Shown here one piece after another: positions 59,851-64,000 of a stretch of DNA of 64,000 nt (its first letter is position 1; each line of letters starts with the position of its first letter). The DNA comes from Pararhodobacter aggregans (lineage in GTDB: Bacteria; Pseudomonadota; Alphaproteobacteria; Rhodobacterales; Rhodobacteraceae). The notes under the pieces are model-generated. The model was not told where the DNA came from, did no database searches, and was given only the letters and a program-made list of their open reading frames with translations. The stretch covers positions 62,001 to 126,000 of the forward strand of contig NZ_QDDR01000001.1 of the NCBI RefSeq assembly GCF_003075525.1, in the 5' to 3' direction. The translations under genes and the position numbers were made by a program.

Positions 59851-61025
59851 AGCACCTCCACCCCCTCGAAACCCGTTCGGCCCTGCCGGTGGACGCGCTG
59901 TCCATCGAAACCCGGAACGATCCCCCGCCCCAGGGCAATGACGCCGATCCGCTGGCCGAGGCCACCCGTGCCGTGACCGAGCTGCGCGCCGCCGCCGAGG
60001 CCCAGCAGGCCCGGCACCAGACCGAGCTGCGCACCCTGACCGAGCGTCTGGCCCAGCTCGAAACCCGCGCCAATCGCCCGACCTCGACCGAGACCACCGA
60101 GGAACCCAGCGCCGAGCGCCGGGCCTTTGCCCATTACCTCGCCAGCGGCCAGGTGACGGCCGAGGAACAGCGGGCGCTGACCCAATCCAGCGACGTGCAG
60201 GGCGGCTATCTGGCCCCGCCGGAACTCGCCTCCGAGATCATCCGCGACCTGGTGGAATACAGCCCCATCCGCAGCGTGGCGAGCGTGCGCACCACCTCCG
60301 CGCCTTCGGTGATCTATCCGACCCGCGGCGACCTCACCAACGCCCGCTGGCTGGGCGAGGGCGAGACCGTCACCGAAAGCACGATCACCTTCGGCCAGGC
60401 CGAGGTTCCGGTGCGCGAGCTGGCGACCTTCGTGGACATTTCCAACCGCCTTCTGGCCGACGCCCCGCAGGCCGAAACCGAAGTGCGCGCGGCGCTGGCC
60501 GAAGACTTCGGCAAGACCGAGGCCACCGCCTTCCTGTTCGGCACCGGTCCGCGCCAGCCCGCTGGCCTCATGCTGAATACCGCGATCCCCGACACCCCCA
60601 ATGGCCACGCCGCCAACCTCTCGGCCGATGCGCTGATCGCGCTCCTGTATGCCCTGCCTGCGACCTACCGCGCCGCCGGGGCCTGGGCGATGAACGGCAC
60701 CACGCTGGGTATCCTGCGCACGCTGAAGGACGGCCAAGGCAACTACCTGTGGCAACCCAGCTACCAAGCGGGCCAGCCTGAGACGATCCTCGGCCGCCCC
60801 GTGGTCGAAATGGTGGACATGCCCGCCATCGCTGCCGACGCTTTCCCGATCATCTACGGCGACTTCTCGGGATACCGGATCGTGGACCGGGTCGGGGTGG
60901 ACATCCTGGTCGATCCCTTCACCCGGCGCGGCAACGGTCTGACACGCATCCATGCCAACCGGCGCGTGGGCGGGGGCGTCCTGCAACCCGCCAAGTTCCG
61001 CAAGCTGCGCATGGCCGTCAGCTGA
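59847..61025 (+). CDS. HK97-fold major capsid protein
   Basis: 392 residues from GTG 59847. An N-terminal scaffold-like delta domain of about 95 residues (ATRAVTELRAAAEAQQARHQ coiled coil) is followed by the mature shell domain: SSDVQGGYLAPPELASEIIR, LVEYSPIRSVASVRTTSAPS, VRELATFVDISNRLLADAPQ, ALAEDFGKTEATAFLFGTGP, AAGAWAMNGTTLGILRTLKD and IYGDFSGYRIVDRVGVDILV. Protease cleavage near residue 95-110 is expected. The layout fits HK97-like siphophages and GTAs. Confidence 0.93.
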   Translation: MKHLHPLETRSALPVDALSIETRNDPPPQGNDADPLAEATRAVTELRAAAEAQQARHQTELRTLTERLAQLETRANRPTSTETTEEPSAERRAFAHYLASGQVTAEEQRALTQSSDVQGGYLAPPELASEIIRDLVEYSPIRSVASVRTTSAPSVIYPTRGDLTNARWLGEGETVTESTITFGQAEVPVRELATFVDISNRLLADAPQAETEVRAALAEDFGKTEATAFLFGTGPRQPAGLMLNTAIPDTPNGHAANLSADALIALLYALPATYRAAGAWAMNGTTLGILRTLKDGQGNYLWQPSYQAGQPETILGRPVVEMVDMPAIAADAFPIIYGDFSGYRIVDRVGVDILVDPFTRRGNGLTRIHANRRVGGGVLQPAKFRKLRMAVS

Positions 61026-61049
61026 TCCCCCAGAACCAGGAGCACCCTC

Positions 61050-61433
61050 ATGCGTGACCTTCATTCCAATATCGGCACGGTTCTGGCGCTGGCCCCGGCC
61101 GTCCAGACCGCCGCCGCCCAAGGCCCGGCCATCGACCTGCAAGGGTTCGAGTCCGTGGCTTTCGCCGTCAACACCGGGGCCATCGCCGGGTCGGGCGACT
61201 TCGGCCTCGCCCTTCAGGAAAGCGCCGATGGCGCGACCGGCTGGGCCAATGTCGCCGCCGACCAGGTGCAGACCAATGCCCCCGCGACCCTGGAAGCGGC
61301 CAGCACCTACCGGCTGGGCTACCTGGGCCATGAGCGCTTCGTGCGTCTGTCCCTGACCCGCGTCAGCGGCACGTCGATTGCCGCCGGGGCCACCGCCATC
61401 CTGGGCCGCGCGCATTCGCGCCCCGTCGCGTAA
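61050..61433 (+). CDS. Unidentified phage structural-type protein
   Basis: 127 residues, predicted mostly beta (IDLQGFESVAFAVNTGAIAG, GDFGLALQESADGATGWANV, FVRLSLTRVSGTSIAAGATA). No named family recognised. Position directly after the capsid gene, with AGGAGCACCCTC as ribosome site, suggests a head-decoration or head-tail protein. The AT/GC content matches the rest of the module. Confidence 0.65.
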   Translation: MRDLHSNIGTVLALAPAVQTAAAQGPAIDLQGFESVAFAVNTGAIAGSGDFGLALQESADGATGWANVAADQVQTNAPATLEAASTYRLGYLGHERFVRLSLTRVSGTSIAAGATAILGRAHSRPVA

Positions 61434-61445
61434 GGAGCTGACACC

Positions 61446-62195
61446 ATGTCGATCAACTCGACCGCAGGGGCCTTGGTGGACATCGGCCCGGCCACCACCA
61501 CCGCCGCCACCATGGCAGACTTCCAAGCCTATGGCCCCGCCGACTGGCTCGACATCGGGCTGGTGGAAGACCTTGGCGAACTGGGCGGGGAAGCGGAACA
61601 GCTCCTGTTCAAGGCCATCGGGGAAAAGGCCACCCGCCGCCTGAAGGGCACCCCGGACTATGGTTCGATGGAACTGGTGCTGGGGCGTGATCCCCTGAAC
61701 CGTGGCCAGCAGGAACTGCAAACCGCATTTCGTGACCATCGCCCCTATGCGTTCCGCGTCCGTCTGGAAGACGCGCCGGTCGGGGGCACTCCGAGCACGT
61801 TCTACTTCCGCGCGATGGTGAGTTCCTTCCGTCACCAGCTTGGTGCCGAAAACAACATCACCCGCACCAACGTCGCGCTGGGGATTGATGGCGAGGTGTT
61901 CGAGGTGCCCGCGGCCCTCGGCCTGAACTTCAGTCCCGTCATGGGTGCCTTGACCGCCGGGGAAGAGGGCACCGTGTATGCGGGCGTCACCATCGCGGCA
62001 ACGGGAGGCACTGGCACCGCCAGCTATGCCGTGACGGATGGCAACCTGCCGCCGGGCCTGAGCTTGAATGCCTCGACTGGGGCGATCAGCGGCACGCCCA
62101 CGACCGCGGGCACCTACAACTTCACGATCACTGCGACCTACTCGACCAGCGGGACGGGTGCGGCGGTCTACAGCATCACCGTCGATCCGGCTTGA
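61446..62195 (+). CDS. Phage tail-tube-like protein with C-terminal Ig-like domain
   Basis: 249 residues. Residues 1-165 look like a siphophage tail-tube/major tail protein (DWLDIGLVEDLGELGGEAEQ, FRVRLEDAPVGGTPSTFYFR, MVSSFRHQLGAENNITRTNV). The last 80 residues are a putative Ig (He_PIG/BIG-like) domain: YAVTDGNLPPGLSLNASTGA, ISGTPTTAGTYNFTITATY. Such domains decorate the tail tube and help attach to surfaces. It starts 12 bases after the previous stop, with AAGGAGCTGACACC upstream. Confidence 0.75.
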   Translation: MSINSTAGALVDIGPATTTAATMADFQAYGPADWLDIGLVEDLGELGGEAEQLLFKAIGEKATRRLKGTPDYGSMELVLGRDPLNRGQQELQTAFRDHRPYAFRVRLEDAPVGGTPSTFYFRAMVSSFRHQLGAENNITRTNVALGIDGEVFEVPAALGLNFSPVMGALTAGEEGTVYAGVTIAATGGTGTASYAVTDGNLPPGLSLNASTGAISGTPTTAGTYNFTITATYSTSGTGAAVYSITVDPA

Positions 62196-62205
62196 TGGTG
62201 ATAGG

Positions 62206-62787
62206 ATGCGCGCAGGTCAGGAAATCCGGCTGCACCTGAAGGGCCAGGGAGTCGTCCCCCTGCGTCCTAGCTTGCGCGCATCCTTCAATCTCTCCGACCG
62301 CCCCGGCGGCTTCCCCAAGCTGATCGCGGATTTGCAGGACGGCAGCCTGACCGCCGCCTGCGACATCATCAGCGCAGCGTCCCCTGATATTCCCGACCTG
62401 GAAGCGAAGGTACTGGCCACCGGCCTGGAAGCGCTATCCATTCGGCTCCTGTTCTTCGTGCTGGCCTGTTTGGGCCTCGCCCAGGAACAGCCCGACAATG
62501 CCGAACCGGCCACCGGCAAACAGGTCACGCTGACCGAGCACCTGGCCAGCCTCTACCGTTACGGCACCGGCTGGATGGGCTGGACCCCGGATCAGACGCT
62601 TGCCGCTACCCCCGCCGAGATCGTGGAAGCCGTCAAAGGCCGCACCGACATGCTGCGCGCGATCTTCGGCACCAGCGAGGCCGAGGACAAGCCGAAGGAG
62701 CCCGTGGACATCAAAGCCAAGTTCAGGGCCGCGTTCGGGATCATCGGCACCACCAAGGCCCCTTCGACCAACATGGGGGCCGCATGA
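62206..62787 (+). CDS. Tail assembly chaperone-like protein
   Basis: 193 residues. The N-terminal part (EIRLHLKGQGVVPLRPSLRA, FPKLIADLQDGSLTAACDII) resembles the GTA/TAC chaperone pattern. The C-terminal part (ASLYRYGTGWMGWTPDQTLA, ATPAEIVEAVKGRTDMLRAI) resembles the second region often produced by frameshifting in siphophages, here in one frame. ATG 62206 has only AGG adjacent. It ends with a four-base overlap with the XRE gene. A second chaperone-type gene lies at 58654. Confidence 0.6.
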   Translation: MRAGQEIRLHLKGQGVVPLRPSLRASFNLSDRPGGFPKLIADLQDGSLTAACDIISAASPDIPDLEAKVLATGLEALSIRLLFFVLACLGLAQEQPDNAEPATGKQVTLTEHLASLYRYGTGWMGWTPDQTLAATPAEIVEAVKGRTDMLRAIFGTSEAEDKPKEPVDIKAKFRAAFGIIGTTKAPSTNMGAA

Positions 62788-63017
62788 ACAGCCGTAGCGA
62801 ATTGGCCATCATCCTGGGCGACCTCCTGAAGGAACGAGGCATCGCGGCGCGTGCACTGGCACGCGACACTGACACGTCGCGCTCCACTCTGCGCGCCTTC
62901 CTGGCGGGGCAGCGATCCCCGCGCATCGACATCTTGGAAGCCTGGTTGAGCCACCTGGGCTACTCCCTGGAAGTGTTCACCCTCGACACCCGACACCACG
63001 ACACGGGGGCTGTGTGA
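62784..63017 (+). CDS. Small XRE-type HTH regulator
   Basis: 77 residues: LAIILGDLLKERGIAARALA, DTSRSTLRAFLAGQRSPRID and ILEAWLSHLGYSLEVF, a compact helix-turn-helix of the Cro/CI type. Embedded by overlap in the structural operon (ATGA with the upstream gene, TGATG with the HNH gene), which is an unusual place for a repressor; it may control late genes. Confidence 0.75.
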   Translation: MNSRSELAIILGDLLKERGIAARALARDTDTSRSTLRAFLAGQRSPRIDILEAWLSHLGYSLEVFTLDTRHHDTGAV

Positions 63018-63358
63018 TGCCCATCCGCGCCCCGTCCATCTGCCAATGCGGCCGAGCTGTCCAAAGCGGCAGCCGCTGCCCTTGCCGTGCCCAGGCCGAC
63101 CGGGAACGCAAGGCCCGGCACGACCAAGCCCGCCCCAGCGCCCAGGAGAGGGGCTACAACGGCAAGTGGCAGACGGCCCGCAAGGACTTCCTGGCCTCTC
63201 ATCCCACCTGCGCCATGTGCGGTGCTTCCTCCACCGTGGTCGATCACCGCATCCCGCACCGCGGCGACAAGAAGCTGTTCTGGTCTAGGAGCAATTGGCA
63301 GCCCCTCTGCACTTCCTGCCATTCCAGCCGGAAGCAATCCCAGGAGCGCCGCGCATGA
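63017..63358 (+). CDS. HNH endonuclease, phage packaging type
   Basis: 113 residues from ATG 63017 (GTG 63014 possible). Zinc and catalytic motifs: ICQCGRAVQSGSRCPC (N-terminal Cys cluster), SHPTCAMCGASSTVVDHRIP (CxxC then DH), NWQPLCTSCHSSRKQ (N and CxxCH). HNH proteins of this kind assist terminase in cleaving DNA during packaging and are normally encoded next to terS/terL, which suggests the terminase genes lie just beyond the right end of the window. Confidence 0.88.
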   Translation: MPIRAPSICQCGRAVQSGSRCPCRAQADRERKARHDQARPSAQERGYNGKWQTARKDFLASHPTCAMCGASSTVVDHRIPHRGDKKLFWSRSNWQPLCTSCHSSRKQSQERRA

Positions 63359-63954
63359 CCAAAAGGCTTTTCAAGTTCGAGGGCGCGCATCGCACCCTTT
63401 GGGAGATCGCCAGCATGGTGGGGGTGGCCCGTAGCACGCTCTTTGACCGTGTGACCCGACAGGGCCTCGACATTCACGAGGCGACCACGCGCCCCATTAC
63501 GCCGCCACACCTCAAGTTCAAGCCGAAGCCGCCCAAGGTGTTCGAGTTCCGGGGGCAGATGATGACGCTCAAGGAGATTGCAGCCGTCGTGGACAGGCAC
63601 CCCAATACCGTGCGCCGGCGCATCGTCAACGGGCATGTCCTGGACGGGCAAGAGCTGGTCGACCCCTACATGGAGCCCCATCCCCTTTGCCGGATGATCT
63701 TCTACCAAGGCGAGAACCTGTCCGTGGCCGACTGGGCCAAGCGCACCGGCATCGACCGCTTCACCATCTATTCCCGCTTCTACATGGGCTGGGACCCGAT
63801 CCGCGCCATCACCACCCCGATCAAGGCTACCTACCAGGCAAGGACCATCCGTGTCCGCAATCGCCGCACCATCACCCGCATGGTGATCCTCACCCGCAAC
63901 CGCCGGGCCATCAGGCGGATGGTGGGTGCCGCTTATTCAAGTGCGGTGTCGTGA
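63355..63954 (+). CDS. Multi-HTH phage protein of unknown function
   Basis: 199 residues. Three HTH-like segments in tandem: HRTLWEIASMVGVARSTLFD (about 12-31), MMTLKEIAAVVDRHPNTVRR (about 69-88) and NLSVADWAKRTGIDRFTIYS (about 122-141), each preceded by a short basic or aromatic turn (FKFEGA, FEFRGQ, IFYQGE). The C-terminus is rich in Arg (TIRVRNRRTITRMVILTRNR). It looks like a DNA-binding protein that contacts a repeated site; a small-terminase-like role is possible, given its place after the HNH gene, but unproven. ATG overlaps the HNH stop. Confidence 0.65.
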   Translation: MTKRLFKFEGAHRTLWEIASMVGVARSTLFDRVTRQGLDIHEATTRPITPPHLKFKPKPPKVFEFRGQMMTLKEIAAVVDRHPNTVRRRIVNGHVLDGQELVDPYMEPHPLCRMIFYQGENLSVADWAKRTGIDRFTIYSRFYMGWDPIRAITTPIKATYQARTIRVRNRRTITRMVILTRNRRAIRRMVGAAYSSAVS

Positions 63955-64000
63955 TGCCGTTATCGTGTCATCCACGAGGAACTGCGGCCACGCACAGCGG
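63955..64000. other. Right window edge
   Basis: Only 46 bases follow the last stop; no gene, repeat or tRNA end can be recognised. The mobile element evidently continues. Confidence 0.4.

Noticed and set aside
56038-64000. Canonical Rhodobacter gene transfer agent cluster
   Set aside because: Portal, protease and capsid are GTA-like, but the terminase is not in front of the portal, and XRE and HNH genes and an origin-like region are not part of the classical GTA cluster.

Overview
The window is GC-rich alphaproteobacterial chromosome, most likely from Rhodobacterales (Paracoccaceae-like). This rests on the PhyR-NepR-EcfG general stress module, the glyQ-(small membrane gene)-glyS arrangement, a gcv operon under a tandem glycine riboswitch, the imuA-imuB-dnaE2 mutasome, and many ATGA/GTGA start-stop overlaps. 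The species cannot be fixed from the sequence alone.

Layout. 1-3500: a cell-wall hydrolase gene cut by the window edge and a PPDK-like enzyme with a divergent ATP-grasp half. 3600-11800: a general stress response (GSR) neighbourhood. The core regulators (sensor kinase, ecfG, nepR, phyR) share a palindromic divergent promoter. They are surrounded by envelope and stress genes (SH3/DUF1236, PRC-barrel, Dps, DUF1328, DUF883), several behind GGAAC-N16/17-(C/G)GTT promoters, so the regulon and its regulator are physically clustered. 12000-15850: glycyl-tRNA synthetase operon (glyQ, small membrane gene, glyS). 16060-18900: an envelope protein with a trypsin fold that appears to have lost its catalytic triad, and an EamA exporter.

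19000-26700: phenylacetate degradation operon: paaX repressor, a promoter with operator-like dyads, a short ORF that looks like the surviving 5' end of a thiolase gene, then paaABCDE, an extra PaaA/PaaC-like ferritin-fold gene and paaZ. 27000-33430, minus strand: riboswitch-gcvT-gcvH-VOC-SRPBCC-gcvP-panE. 33430-36340: gamma-glutamylcyclotransferase-like protein, EEP hydrolase, DegP-type protease.

36500-50630: a catabolic island for an unidentified carboxylic acid. It has a TRAP transporter, an AMP-forming CoA ligase of the PaaK family, a KAS-III/OB-fold fusion with a partner SCP2-type thiolase, an FAD dehydrogenase, an SDR, an alpha/beta hydrolase, an MBL-fold protein with an incomplete metal site, an EamA permease, and TetR and IclR regulators. 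50770-56040: imuA-imuB-dnaE2 translesion cassette.

56040 to the end: a mobile element. It starts with an unidentified DNA-binding-type ORF flanked on both sides by short repeats. The downstream repeats form an origin-like block (four about 20-bp iterations, then an AT-rich core inside a 14-bp perfect inverted repeat). An HK97-type structural module follows with nearly every gene overlapping the next: portal, tail chaperone-like gene, unknown, prohead protease, major capsid protein, unknown, tail-tube protein with Ig-like end, second chaperone-like gene, XRE regulator, HNH nuclease and a multi-HTH protein. No integrase or large terminase is seen before the window ends. This module, possibly a phage satellite or phage-plasmid, is the best candidate for something undescribed.
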